A stretch of 46,940 nt of DNA from Rubrivivax sp. (GTDB taxonomy: Bacteria; Pseudomonadota; Gammaproteobacteria; Burkholderiales; Burkholderiaceae_C), in NCBI GenBank assembly GCA_020852865.1, contig JADYZZ010000049.1:1-46940 (forward strand), read 5' to 3'. Positions within the stretch are counted from its first letter, which is position 1; each line of letters starts with the position of its first letter. Shown here piece by piece: positions 28,640 through 36,978 of the stretch. A model generated the notes under the pieces. That model was given only the letters and a program-made list of their open reading frames with translations, was not told the DNA's origin and made no database searches. Both the position numbers and the translations under genes were made by a program.

Positions 28640-29634
28640 GCACCGACCGACCGCTGCTCGTGACGATGGGCGATGCCGCCGGCATCGGCCCGGAGATCGT
28701 CGTGCGTGCGTTCGAGCGCGGCGCGCTGGCCGGCGCCCTGGTGCTGGGCGACGCCGCCGTGCTGCGCCGCGCCGGCGCGCCGATGATCGCGCAGCTCGAC
28801 ACGCCGGCCGATCTGCACGCGGTTCCCCCGGGCTGCCTGCCGCTGCTGCAGCCGGCGGGGCTGCCGCCGGGGCTGGCCGAGCTGCCCTGGGGCCGCGTCG
28901 ACGCGCGCGCCGGCGCGGCCGCCGCGCGCTGCATCGAGGAGGCGGTGCGCCGGGTGCGCGCCGGCGAGGCCGCCGCCGTCGTCACGGCGCCCATCCACAA
29001 GGAGGCGCTGGCTGCCGCCGGCGTGCCGTTCCCCGGCCACACCGAGATGCTGCAGCACCTGGCGCGCGGTGCCGACGGCACGCTGCCCGACGTGCGCATG
29101 ATGCTGGCCAACGACGAGTTGCGCGTCGTGCTCGTCACCATCCACCTGGCGCTGCGCCGCGCCATCGAGGCGCTCAGCTTCGACGCCGTGCTCGCCACGC
29201 TGCGCATCGCCGAGCGCGCGCTGCGCGGCATGCTGGGACGCAAATCGCGCATCGCCGTCGCCGGCCTTAACCCGCATGCCGGCGAAGGCGGCCTGTTCGG
29301 CGACGAGGAGCTGCGCATCATCGGCCCGGCGGTGCAGGCGGCGGCGGCCGAAGGCATCGACGCGCAGGGGCCGTTCGCCCCCGACACCGTGTTCATGCGC
29401 GCGCGCCGCGGCGCGTTCGATGTCGTCGTCGCGATGACGCACGACCATGGGCTGATCCCGGTCAAGTACCTCGGCGTCGAGCGCGGCGTGAACGTCACGC
29501 TCGGGCTGCCCTTCGTGCGCACCAGCCCCGACCACGGCACTGCGTTCGACATCGCCGGCCAGGGTCGGGCCGATCCGGCCAGCCTGCTGGCAGCGCTCGA
29601 GGCGGCCAGGCAGCTGGCGGCGCGCGGCGTCTGA
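28636..29634 (+). CDS. pdxA: 4-hydroxythreonine-4-phosphate dehydrogenase, PdxA/PdxA2 family
   Basis: Metal- and NAD-dependent dehydrogenase/decarboxylase of 332 residues. N-terminal VTMGDAAGIGPEIVVRAF, TAPIHKEAL, FPGHTEML and GLNPHAGEGGLFGDEE are family motifs. Near residues 267-272 it reads MTHDHG where PdxA enzymes usually have YHDQG. It continues IPVKYLG and TAFDIAG, which resembles the PdxA2 (4-phospho-threonate dehydrogenase) branch. So it may serve vitamin B6 synthesis or a threonate-type catabolic step; no kinase partner is adjacent. The stop lies inside a 30-bp hairpin repeat. Confidence 0.88.
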   Translation: MSTDRPLLVTMGDAAGIGPEIVVRAFERGALAGALVLGDAAVLRRAGAPMIAQLDTPADLHAVPPGCLPLLQPAGLPPGLAELPWGRVDARAGAAAARCIEEAVRRVRAGEAAAVVTAPIHKEALAAAGVPFPGHTEMLQHLARGADGTLPDVRMMLANDELRVVLVTIHLALRRAIEALSFDAVLATLRIAERALRGMLGRKSRIAVAGLNPHAGEGGLFGDEELRIIGPAVQAAAAEGIDAQGPFAPDTVFMRARRGAFDVVVAMTHDHGLIPVKYLGVERGVNVTLGLPFVRTSPDHGTAFDIAGQGRADPASLLAALEAARQLAARGV

Positions 29635-29704
29635 CGCCGCGCCTTGTGCGCTGGCGGCGTCTGACGCCGCGCCTTGTGCGCTGGCGGCGTCTGACGCCGC
29701 GCCT
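29626..29704. repeat. 30-bp tandem hairpin repeat, two full copies and a partial third
   Basis: Units start at 29626, 29656 and 29686; the third matches for about 19 bases. Each unit contains GCGGCGTC-T-GACGCCGC, a nearly perfect palindrome centred on the TGA. The first TGA is the pdxA stop. The array fills the whole 69-bp gap between pdxA and the convergent DUF1631 gene, and its last copy touches that gene's stop. It could terminate or stabilise both transcripts. Confidence 0.9.
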
Positions 29705-32118
29705 CAGCGCGCCGCCGCACCCAGGGCGGCGAGCTGCCGGCGTGCGCGCGCCGTCGCGCGCTCGAGCAGCTGCGCGCTCTCGTAGGCACGCAGGCGCCCG
29801 CTTTCGCACAGCTTGACGAGCATGCGCTGCGTGAGCGAGACGGTGCGCTTGTGGCGCTGGCCGTGCGTGAAGACGAAGAAGGTGCGGCCCGGGCTCACGT
29901 GGGCGAGGCGCACCTTGTGCCAGGCGCCGGCGAGGTGCATCTGGTAGGCGAAGCCGATCTGCACCGCGGCCGCGAGATCACGTCCGCTGGCCGCCGTGGC
30001 GATGTCGCCCACCAGCGGCAGCGCGTCGCTGGGCGGAGCGTCGCCGCCGCGGTCGCTGCGGTCGCCCGCCGGGGGCACTGCCGCGGCCCGCTGGATCTCG
30101 GCCTCCTCGGCCTGGCGCGCCGGGTCGGCCGCGACCGGTGCCTTCCAGTCGATGGCCGCCTCTTCGAGCAGGCCGACCCGGGCACCCTCCTCGGGCGAGA
30201 AGCGCGGCGCGGCGATCTCGTCGGTCAGCACCGGCAGCGCGGCACGTTCGAGGTCGGCGCGCGAGGGCAGCGCGCGGTCGAGTGCGCCTTCGACCTGGCG
30301 CGCCATCAGGTTGAGGTCGAGCTGCCGCACGGCCGCCGCCTTCAGCGCCTCGGCGTGTGCCGGCATCAGCCGGCCGAAGAAGGCGCGCCGCTCGGCCTCG
30401 GGCCAGCCGATCAGGTTCATGCCCTCGGTCAGCTCCTGCATCAGCCTGGGCAGCTCGGCAAGGAAGGCCTTGCGGTGCGCCGGCGTCGGCTTGGGCTGCA
30501 CGCTCAGGAACAGCTCGCGGCCGGCGTGGCGCATGCGGCGCACGCGCTCGCCGTCGGCGCCGCCTTGCTCGGCGGCCTCGAGCAGCACCTGACTCCAGAC
30601 GCGGCCGATGAACTCGCGCACGAACTCGGGCGCGCTGACGCCGGCGAGGTCGCCCTCGAGGCGCTGCGCGTACAGCGCGCGCAGGCGCAGCTCGTCCTCC
30701 TTCTGCGCCAGCAGCTCGGCGGTCTGCGCGCCCTCGGCCGCGACCTCGCGGCGCGCGAGCTCGGCGGCGAAGGCCTCGAGTTCCTCGAGCTTGCGGTCGT
30801 ATGTCTCGATGTGGTCGAAGTCGCCGTCGATCACCTCCTGCACGAGCGCGTGCACCTTGGCGACGAAGGCGCGCGCCGATTCGTCGCCGGCATCGTCGAA
30901 GGCGGCACCGAGCGAGGCGATGCGGTTGACGAAGCGCCGCACCGGATGGCGGCGCGAGGCGAAGAAGCCCGGATCGCCGAGCGCGGCGCGCAGCACCGGC
31001 ACCTGCAGCCGCGCGATCTGGCGCGCCAGCTGCGGAGGGATCTTGGGGTCGGCGAGGATCTGGTCGAACAGCGTGCCGATGACGTCGATCACGAGGTGAT
31101 CGAGGCCGCTCTTGCTCGCGCGGCGCAACTCCTCGCGGTGCGCGTGGATCAGGTTGGGCAGCGCGCCGCCGGCTGCGTCGGTCTCGGCGTAGAGGTCGCC
31201 GCCGCTGGCGCGGCCCTCGAGGTCGGCCAGGCGCCGCATCAGCGACATCAGCGCCGGATCGACGCTGCCGATCGGCGTGCCGCCGCCGCGTCCAGCGCCG
31301 CTGCCGCGCAGGCCCGGCCCGTAGCCGCTAGCCGGCGCGCCGCGGCCGGCACGGCTCGGGGCGTAGCCGCCCAGGCCGCTGGCGGGCCCGGCGTGCGCTG
31401 CGCTGCCGGGCGGATCGAGCGGGCGACCCAGGGTGTCGAAGTCGGTGGCCACCCCGGAGCCGTCGGCGCGCGCCGCGCGCTGGCGTACCGCGAGCGACAG
31501 CGGCTGCACGCCGGCGCCGCGCAGGTCGGCGACGATCTCGCCGTAGGCCGCCGGCAGTGCGTCGGCCAGCGAACGCCCGATCTCGGCGCCCAGCACCTTG
31601 CGCACGTCGGGGCGCTCGCTCACCGCGTCGACGGCGCGGATCATCGCGTCGCCCACGACTTCGGGGCGCAGCGGGTTGCGCACCGACTCGCCGGCGGATG
31701 CATCGAGCAGCGCGCCGACGTAGGCGTCGAGCTCGCGCAGCTCCCACTCGCACTTGTGGGCCGTCTCGAGTCCGAAGCGCTCGGCCGAGATCTGCAGTTC
31801 GACCTCGCGGTCCTCGACCAGCGTGAGCGCGTCCCAGGCTGCCGCACGGGCCGGCGGCGCGCCGCCGCGCGGCCCCAGCTCGCGCGTGACGCGCTCGTCG
31901 AACGCGTCGTTGAAGGTCAGCACGAAGACGGCCGACTTGCGGTTGAGCTCGAACTGGGCGCCGAGCAGGCCGTCGCGCTGGAAGACGTTGGTCGCGGCCA
32001 GTGCGGCCAGGCCGAGGCTCTCGATCGTGCGCTCGACGGCGCCGCGCGCGGCCAGCTTGAGCGTCTGCACCGCCGCTTCCAGCGGCGCGGGCAGGCGGTG
32101 AACGGGATGCGGTTTCAT
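29704..32118 (-). CDS. DUF1631 family protein, function unknown
   Basis: Large soluble protein of 804 residues, no signal or membrane segment. Wording typical of DUF1631: N-terminal LGLAALAATNVFQRDGLLGAQ (region), LTLVEDREVELQISAERF, central LVIDVIGTLFDQILADPKIP and RFVNRIASLGAAFDDAGDE, and a C-terminal part with QIGFAYQMHLAGAWHKVRLA and TFFVFTHG. The C-terminal hundred residues look like a small beta-rich module, possibly PilZ-like, which is a guess. A Gly-rich linker lies around residues 240-285. Start ATG 32118 chosen at the conserved N-terminus; the upstream extension is unsupported. Runs the same way as mscL, 46 bp downstream of it. Confidence 0.85.
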   Translation of the reverse strand: MKPHPVHRLPAPLEAAVQTLKLAARGAVERTIESLGLAALAATNVFQRDGLLGAQFELNRKSAVFVLTFNDAFDERVTRELGPRGGAPPARAAAWDALTLVEDREVELQISAERFGLETAHKCEWELRELDAYVGALLDASAGESVRNPLRPEVVGDAMIRAVDAVSERPDVRKVLGAEIGRSLADALPAAYGEIVADLRGAGVQPLSLAVRQRAARADGSGVATDFDTLGRPLDPPGSAAHAGPASGLGGYAPSRAGRGAPASGYGPGLRGSGAGRGGGTPIGSVDPALMSLMRRLADLEGRASGGDLYAETDAAGGALPNLIHAHREELRRASKSGLDHLVIDVIGTLFDQILADPKIPPQLARQIARLQVPVLRAALGDPGFFASRRHPVRRFVNRIASLGAAFDDAGDESARAFVAKVHALVQEVIDGDFDHIETYDRKLEELEAFAAELARREVAAEGAQTAELLAQKEDELRLRALYAQRLEGDLAGVSAPEFVREFIGRVWSQVLLEAAEQGGADGERVRRMRHAGRELFLSVQPKPTPAHRKAFLAELPRLMQELTEGMNLIGWPEAERRAFFGRLMPAHAEALKAAAVRQLDLNLMARQVEGALDRALPSRADLERAALPVLTDEIAAPRFSPEEGARVGLLEEAAIDWKAPVAADPARQAEEAEIQRAAAVPPAGDRSDRGGDAPPSDALPLVGDIATAASGRDLAAAVQIGFAYQMHLAGAWHKVRLAHVSPGRTFFVFTHGQRHKRTVSLTQRMLVKLCESGRLRAYESAQLLERATARARRQLAALGAAAR

Positions 32119-32164
32119 GGGCGGGGGCGGCCGCCAAGTATGCGGCAACCCCCGCGCGGCTGCC

Positions 32165-32584
32165 TCACTTCTTCAGGGCGTCGCGGATCTCGCGCAGCAG
32201 CAGCACGTCCTCGGGCGTCGGCGCGGGAGGCGCCGGCGGCGGCGGCGGCGCCTCGCGCTTGAGACGGTTCATCTGCTTGACCATCAGGAAGATGATGAAG
32301 GCGAGGATGACGAAGTTGAGAAGGATGGTGATGAAGTTGCCGTAGGCGAACACCGCGCCGGCCTTCTTCGCGTCGGCCAGCGTGGCGGCGGTCTGACCGG
32401 CGAGCGGGATGAAGTAGTTGCTGAAGTCCAGGCCGCCGAAGACCTTGCCGACGAGCGGCATGATGAGGTCGCCGACCACCGAGTCGACGATCTTGCCGAA
32501 GGCGCCGCCGATGATGACGCCGACGGCCAGATCCATGACGTTGCCCTTGAGGGCGAACTCCTTGAATTCCGATGTGAAGCTCAT
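32165..32584 (-). CDS. mscL: Large-conductance mechanosensitive channel MscL
   Basis: Pentameric inner-membrane emergency valve opened by membrane tension on osmotic downshock. 139 residues. N-terminal helix [24 protein letters not shown] (region), TM1 with the Gly-rich constriction, periplasmic loop, TM2 ([19 protein letters not shown]), then a Pro-rich linker and C-terminal helix [17 protein letters not shown] precedes the ATG. Divergent from petA with 145 bp between them. Confidence 0.97.
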   Translation of the reverse strand: MSFTSEFKEFALKGNVMDLAVGVIIGGAFGKIVDSVVGDLIMPLVGKVFGGLDFSNYFIPLAGQTAATLADAKKAGAVFAYGNFITILLNFVILAFIIFLMVKQMNRLKREAPPPPPAPPAPTPEDVLLLREIRDALKK

Positions 32585-32674
32585 CCGTACTCCTCCTGGT
32601 TCGTGGTTCGCCGCCGGCCGGTTTGGCTATGGCGGCGCCATGGTAATGCGTCGGGGGCGGGCCGGGGGCTCCGC

Positions 32675-32714
32675 TAGAATTCGCGGCCGCCGCGTCCATG
32701 CGGCGCGTTTTTTT
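32675..32714 (+). promoter_or_regulatory. petABC leader: -10-like hexamer, hairpin and T-run
   Basis: TAGAAT (32675-32680) is a good -10; no -35 is clear. A stem CGCCGC (32688-32693) / GCGGCG (32700-32705) follows and then seven T (32708-32714), ending 15 bases before the petA ATG. The structure resembles an intrinsic terminator or a 5'-end stabilising hairpin, placed at the likely start of transcription. Confidence 0.45.
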
Positions 32715-32729
32715 CCCCGAAGGATTTCC

Positions 32730-33365
32730 ATGAGCGACGTTGCCGCATCCGCGGACGCTGCGCTCGGCCCGGCGGCGGTGCCGCCCGACCCGAGCCGCCG
32801 CACCTGGATCGCCATCACCTGCGGCGCCGGCGCCGCCGGCGGCGTGTTCACCGCGGTGCCCTTCGTCGCCAGCTTCGCGCCGTCCGAGCGCGCGCGCGCC
32901 GCCGGCGCCCCGGTGCAGTTCGACATCGCCGGCCTGGCGCCGGGCGAGAAGGCCACCGTCGAGTGGCGCGGCAAGCCGGTGTGGATCGTGCGGCGCACGA
33001 AGGCGCAGCTCGACTCGCTGGCCAAGGACGAGCCCGAACTCGCCGACCCGAACTCCGCGCGCACTCAGTTCCCGACGCCGGCCTACGCCAAGAACCGCTG
33101 GCGCTCGATCAAGCCCGAGTACTTCGTCGCCGTGGGCATCTGCACGCACCTGGGCTGCTCGCCGGTGGACCGCTTTGCTCCCGGCGCGCAGCCCTCGCTG
33201 CCCGACGACTGGCCGGGCGGTTTCTTCTGCCCCTGCCACGGCTCGACCTTCGACATGGCCGGACGCGTGTTCAAGAACAAGCCTGCGCCCGACAACCTCG
33301 AAGTGCCGCCGTACACCTACCTGTCGGACACCCTGCTGCTGATCGGCGAGGACAAGAAGGCGTGA
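32730..33365 (+). CDS. petA: Ubiquinol-cytochrome c reductase iron-sulfur subunit (Rieske)
   Basis: Rieske 2Fe-2S subunit of the bc1 complex; moves electrons from ubiquinol to cytochrome c1 on the periplasmic side. 211 residues. The N-terminal RRTWIAITCGAGAAGG is a Tat-type signal-anchor. Cluster ligands lie in CTHLGC and CPCHGS (two Cys and two His). The Pro loop is present near the C-terminus. AAGGA precedes the ATG. First gene of petABC. Confidence 0.97.
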   Translation: MSDVAASADAALGPAAVPPDPSRRTWIAITCGAGAAGGVFTAVPFVASFAPSERARAAGAPVQFDIAGLAPGEKATVEWRGKPVWIVRRTKAQLDSLAKDEPELADPNSARTQFPTPAYAKNRWRSIKPEYFVAVGICTHLGCSPVDRFAPGAQPSLPDDWPGGFFCPCHGSTFDMAGRVFKNKPAPDNLEVPPYTYLSDTLLLIGEDKKA

Positions 33366-33422
33366 CGAACGAGTCGCGGCGCGCCGCCTGCCGGCCGCGC
33401 CGCGCCCACCCCCGAGGTCGCA

Positions 33423-34829
33423 ATGGCTGAATTCAAGCAAGCGCCCCCCGGCGCACCGCTGCTCGTGCAGGGAACGGTCTGGCTCGAGAACCGCTTCCCG
33501 ACGCTGTTTGCCGAGTACAAGAAGCACATGTCGGAGTACTACGCTCCGAAGAACTTCAACTGGATGTACTTCTTCGGCTCGCTGGCGCTGCTGGTGCTGG
33601 TGATCCAGATCGTCACGGGCATCTTCCTGACGATGAACTACAAGCCCGACGCGGGGCTGGCCTTCGCCTCGGTCGAGTACATCATGCGCGACGTGCCCTG
33701 GGGCTGGCTGATCCGCTACCTGCACAGCACCGGCGCGAGCGCGTTCTTCGTCGTCGTCTACCTGCACATGTGGCGCGGCTTCGTCTACGGCAGCTACCGC
33801 AAGCCGCGCGAGCTGGTGTGGATCTTCGGCTGTCTGATCTTCCTCGCGCTCATGGGCGAGGCCTTCATGGGCTACCTGCTGCCCTGGGGCCAGATGAGCT
33901 ACTGGGGCGCGCAGGTCATCATCAACCTGTTCTCCGCGATTCCCTTCATCGGTCCGGACCTGGCGATCCTGATCCGCGGCGACTACGTCGTCGGCGACGC
34001 CACGCTCAACCGCTTCTTCGCCTTCCACGTGATCGCCATCCCGCTCGTGCTGCTCGGGCTCGTCGTCGCGCACCTGCTGGCGCTGCACGACGTCGGCTCC
34101 AACAACCCCGACGGCATCGAGATCAAGGCCAGGACCGATCCGAAGACCGGCATACCCCTCGACGGCATCCCGTTCCACCCCTACTACACGGTGCACGACC
34201 TCATCGGCGTCGGCGTGTTCCTGCTCGTGTTCTGCGCGGTGGTGTTCTTCGCGCCCGAGCTCGGCGGCAACTTCCTCGAGTACAACAACTTCATCCCGGC
34301 CGATCCGCTGAAGACGCCGACCCACATCGCGCCGGTGTGGTACTTCACCCCCTACTACTCGATGCTGCGCGCGACCACCGACGACCTCGTCACCATCCTG
34401 GTCGGCCTGACGCTGGTCGGCGGCGTGCTGGCGCTGCTGTTCGGCGGCCTGTCGACGCGCGGCAAGGTGGTGCTCGGCGTGGCCGCCGTCGCGCTGGCGG
34501 CGCTGCTCGAGACCTTCGACGCCAAGTTCTGGGGCGTCGTCGTGATGGGTGCGGCGGTGCTGATCTTCTTCGCCCTGCCCTGGCTCGACCGCAGCCCGGT
34601 CAAGTCGATCCGCTACCGGCCGCGCTGGAACCTCGTGCTGTACGCGGCCTTCGTCGTCGACTTCGTCGTGCTCGGCTACTACGGCATGAAGCCGCCGTCG
34701 CCGGTCGGTGCGCTCGTCTCGCAGGCCGGCACGCTGTTTTACTTCGCCTTCTTCGTGCTCATGCCCTGGTGGAGCCGCCTCGGCCAGTTCAGGCCCGTGC
34801 CCGCGCGCGTGGTCTACAAGCCGCATTGA
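33423..34829 (+). CDS. petB: Cytochrome b of the bc1 complex
   Basis: Membrane subunit with hemes bL and bH and both quinone sites. 468 residues with about eight to nine helices. Heme-ligand His pairs lie in RYLHSTGASAFFVVVYLHMWRG (region) and FHVIAIPLVLLGLVVAHLLALH (region). The Qo-site motif is PVWY (residues 304-307) where many bc1 complexes have PEWY. The C-terminal extension beyond the eight-helix core adds two hydrophobic segments. It sits 57 bp after petA and 15 bp before petC. Confidence 0.97.
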   Translation: MAEFKQAPPGAPLLVQGTVWLENRFPTLFAEYKKHMSEYYAPKNFNWMYFFGSLALLVLVIQIVTGIFLTMNYKPDAGLAFASVEYIMRDVPWGWLIRYLHSTGASAFFVVVYLHMWRGFVYGSYRKPRELVWIFGCLIFLALMGEAFMGYLLPWGQMSYWGAQVIINLFSAIPFIGPDLAILIRGDYVVGDATLNRFFAFHVIAIPLVLLGLVVAHLLALHDVGSNNPDGIEIKARTDPKTGIPLDGIPFHPYYTVHDLIGVGVFLLVFCAVVFFAPELGGNFLEYNNFIPADPLKTPTHIAPVWYFTPYYSMLRATTDDLVTILVGLTLVGGVLALLFGGLSTRGKVVLGVAAVALAALLETFDAKFWGVVVMGAAVLIFFALPWLDRSPVKSIRYRPRWNLVLYAAFVVDFVVLGYYGMKPPSPVGALVSQAGTLFYFAFFVLMPWWSRLGQFRPVPARVVYKPH

Positions 34830-34844
34830 GGGCCGGGCCACGGG

Positions 34845-35636
34845 ATGCCATCCATGAACACGACGCGAAAGATCCTCCTGCCCGTGCTGGCGGCCCTGGC
34901 CTTGCTGTGCGGGCCGGCGCGCGCCGCCGAAGGCGGCGTCGCCTGGGACAAGTTCCCGAGCGCGCGCGCCAACGACCTGGCCGCACTGCAGTACGGCGCC
35001 AAGCTGTTCGCCAACTACTGCCTCAACTGCCACGCCGCGGCCTTCATGCGCTACAACCGCATGGCCGACATCGGCCTCACCGAGCAGCAGATCAAGGACA
35101 ACCTGATCTTCACCGGCGCCAAGGTCGGCGACACGATGAGGATCGCGATGGATCCGAAGGAGGCCAAGGACTGGTTCGGCGCCGCGCCGCCCGACCTCAC
35201 GCTGATCGCACGCTCGCGTGCCGATGCCGCCAAGGGCAGCGGCGCCGACTACCTGTACACCTATCTGCGCAGCTACTACCGCGACGACACCAAGCCCACC
35301 GGCTGGGACAACCTCGTCTTCCCGAGCGTGGCCATGCCCAACGTGCTGTGGGAGCTGCAGGGCCAGCAGCGCGCCCTCTTCGCCGAGGAGAAGGATCCGC
35401 ACGAGGCCGGCCGCACCGTGCAGATCTTCAAGGGCTTCGAGCCGATCACGCCCGGCAAGATGAAGCCCGACGAGTACGACCGCGCGGTGGCCGACCTGGT
35501 GGCCTTCCTGCAGTGGATGGGCGAGCCCGAGCGCGACCGGCGCCTGCGCATCGGTGTGTGGGTGATGCTGTTCCTGGCCGCCTTCACGGCGATTGCCTGG
35601 CGCCTGAACGCGGCGTTCTGGAAGGACGTCAAATAG
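34845..35636 (+). CDS. petC: Cytochrome c1 of the bc1 complex
   Basis: Periplasmic c-type heme subunit anchored by a C-terminal helix. 263 residues. Signal peptide (KILLPVLAALALLCGPARAA). The heme site CLNCH is at residues 59-63, with the probable Met ligand in FPSVAMPNVLWE. The C-terminal anchor is LRIGVWVMLFLAAFTAIAW. Starts at ATG 34845 or ATG 34854; the second has GGGA at better spacing and gives a shorter signal n-region. Confidence 0.96.
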   Translation: MPSMNTTRKILLPVLAALALLCGPARAAEGGVAWDKFPSARANDLAALQYGAKLFANYCLNCHAAAFMRYNRMADIGLTEQQIKDNLIFTGAKVGDTMRIAMDPKEAKDWFGAAPPDLTLIARSRADAAKGSGADYLYTYLRSYYRDDTKPTGWDNLVFPSVAMPNVLWELQGQQRALFAEEKDPHEAGRTVQIFKGFEPITPGKMKPDEYDRAVADLVAFLQWMGEPERDRRLRIGVWVMLFLAAFTAIAWRLNAAFWKDVK

Positions 35637-35638
35637 CC

Positions 35639-35664
35639 GACAATCGCGCGCGCCGCCGTGGCGC
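35639..35664 (+). promoter_or_regulatory. GACAAT hexamer and hairpin between petC and sspA
   Basis: GACAAT (35639-35644) directly after the petC stop is a candidate -10 for sspA. It is followed by a perfect 8-bp stem, CGCGCGCC (35647-35654) and GGCGCGCG (35657-35664). The hairpin may end the petABC message or sit at the 5' end of the sspA message. No T-run. Confidence 0.35.
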
Positions 35665-35776
35665 GCGTGTGTGTCCCGGCCGCTGGCGCGACGATACCCG
35701 GGCTTGCGCACTGCGCGCCACGCAGGGGCCGCCGGCGGCCCCCCGACCACGAACCTCCCGCACAGGGCCTGACGCC

Positions 35777-36388
35777 ATGATGGTGCTCTACTCCGGAACC
35801 ACCGACCCCTACTCGCACCGCTGCCGCTTCGTGCTCTTCGAGAAGGGCATGGATTTCGAGATCCGCGACGTCGACGTCTTCGCCAAGCCCGAGGACATCG
35901 CGCTGATGAACCCGTACAACGAGGTGCCGATCCTGGTCGAGCGCGACCTCATCCTGTACGAGAGCCACATCATCAACGAGTACATCGACGAACGCTTCCC
36001 CCATCCGCAGCTGATGCCGGGCGATCCGGTGGCGCGCGCGCGCGTGCGGCTCTTCCTCTTCAACTTCGAGAAGGAGCTGTTCAGCAACGTCAACCTGCTC
36101 GAAGGCCGCGGCGCCAAGGCCAGCGAGCGGCAGCTCGAGCGCGCGCGCGAGCAGATCCGCGATCGCCTGACGCAGCTCGCGCCGATCTTCCTGAAGAACA
36201 AGTACATGCTGGGCGACGACTTCAGCATGCTCGACGTCGCGATCGCGCCGCTGCTGTGGCGGCTCGACTACTACGGCATCGACCTGAGCAAGAACGCGGT
36301 GCCGCTGCTCAAGTACGCCGAGCGCATCTTCTCGCGCCCGGCCTACATCGAGGCGCTGACGCCGTCCGAGAAGGTGATGCGCAAGTAG
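35777..36388 (+). CDS. sspA: Stringent starvation protein A (GST-fold RNA polymerase-associated protein)
   Basis: 203 residues. Glutathione S-transferase fold without catalytic role in known homologues, which bind RNA polymerase and support acid and stationary-phase survival. N-terminal MVLYSGTTDPYSHRCRFVLFEKGMDFE (region), NPYNEVPILVERDLILYESHIINEYIDERFPHP (region) and C-terminal LDVAIAPLLWRLDYYGI. Two adjacent ATG codons (35777, 35780); the first is used. Followed by sspB after 31 bp, the usual pairing. Confidence 0.95.
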   Translation: MMVLYSGTTDPYSHRCRFVLFEKGMDFEIRDVDVFAKPEDIALMNPYNEVPILVERDLILYESHIINEYIDERFPHPQLMPGDPVARARVRLFLFNFEKELFSNVNLLEGRGAKASERQLERAREQIRDRLTQLAPIFLKNKYMLGDDFSMLDVAIAPLLWRLDYYGIDLSKNAVPLLKYAERIFSRPAYIEALTPSEKVMRK

Positions 36389-36419
36389 GTCGGCCCGGGC
36401 CGCCAGCGGAGCCTCGCAG

Positions 36420-36923
36420 ATGACCGCCGCGCCGCAGGGCAGTTCGACGCGCCCGTACCTGCTGCGCGCGCTGCACGACTGGTGCACCGACAACGGGTTC
36501 ACGCCCTACATCGCGGTGCACGTCGACGCCAGCGTGCAGGTGCCGCCGGCGTACGTCAAGAACGACGAGATCGTGCTCAACATCGGCTTCGAGGCCACCT
36601 CGGGACTCGAGATCGGCAACGAGTTCATCGCGTTCCGCGCGCGCTTCGGCGGCGTCGCGCGCGACATCGTCGTGCCGGTGGATCACGTGGTCGCGATCTA
36701 TGCCCGCGAGAACGGCCAGGGCATGGCCTTCCCGATGCCGACCGAGCCCGACGAAGCCGCGCACGAGGCGCCGCCGGCCGGCAGCGCGCCGCGCGGCCTG
36801 CGCCTGGCCGGCAGCGAGGCCGAGGCGCCGGCCGCGGCGGCAGGCGACGAGGGCCAGCCCGAGCCGCCGCCCGACCCCTCGGCTCCGGGCGGCGGGCGCC
36901 CGGCGCTCAAGCGCATCAAGTAG
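36420..36923 (+). CDS. sspB: ClpXP protease specificity-enhancing factor SspB
   Basis: Adaptor that delivers ssrA-tagged proteins to ClpXP. 167 residues. The N-terminal substrate-binding domain (about 1-110) contains LLRALHDWCTDNGFTPYIAVHV (region) and GIGNEF-like IGNEFIAFRARFGG. A long Ala/Pro/Gly-rich linker (about 115-158) leads to the short C-terminal ClpX-binding tail RPALKRIK. Lies directly downstream of sspA, probably co-transcribed. Confidence 0.95.
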   Translation: MTAAPQGSSTRPYLLRALHDWCTDNGFTPYIAVHVDASVQVPPAYVKNDEIVLNIGFEATSGLEIGNEFIAFRARFGGVARDIVVPVDHVVAIYARENGQGMAFPMPTEPDEAAHEAPPAGSAPRGLRLAGSEAEAPAAAAGDEGQPEPPPDPSAPGGGRPALKRIK

Positions 36924-36962
36924 CGCCGCCCGCGCTGCGCCGGGCGCCCAGCGGCCGGCACC

Positions 36963-36968
36963 TAGAAT
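36963..36968 (+). promoter_or_regulatory. Candidate -10 for tRNA-Thr
   Basis: TAGAAT, 10 bases before the mature tRNA 5' end, with no clear -35 in the GC-rich upstream sequence. Spacing puts the transcription start within a few bases of the mature tRNA. Confidence 0.45.
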
Positions 36969-36978
36969 TCCGACCCCG

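Noticed and set aside
29626..29704. Possible CRISPR array
   Set aside because: Units are directly adjacent with no spacers, each is a palindrome holding a stop codon, and no cas genes are present.
32115..35750. 1211-codon open frame antisense to petABC
   Set aside because: Shadow of petA, petB and petC; composition (Arg, His, Val, Glu repeats) has no protein-family resemblance.
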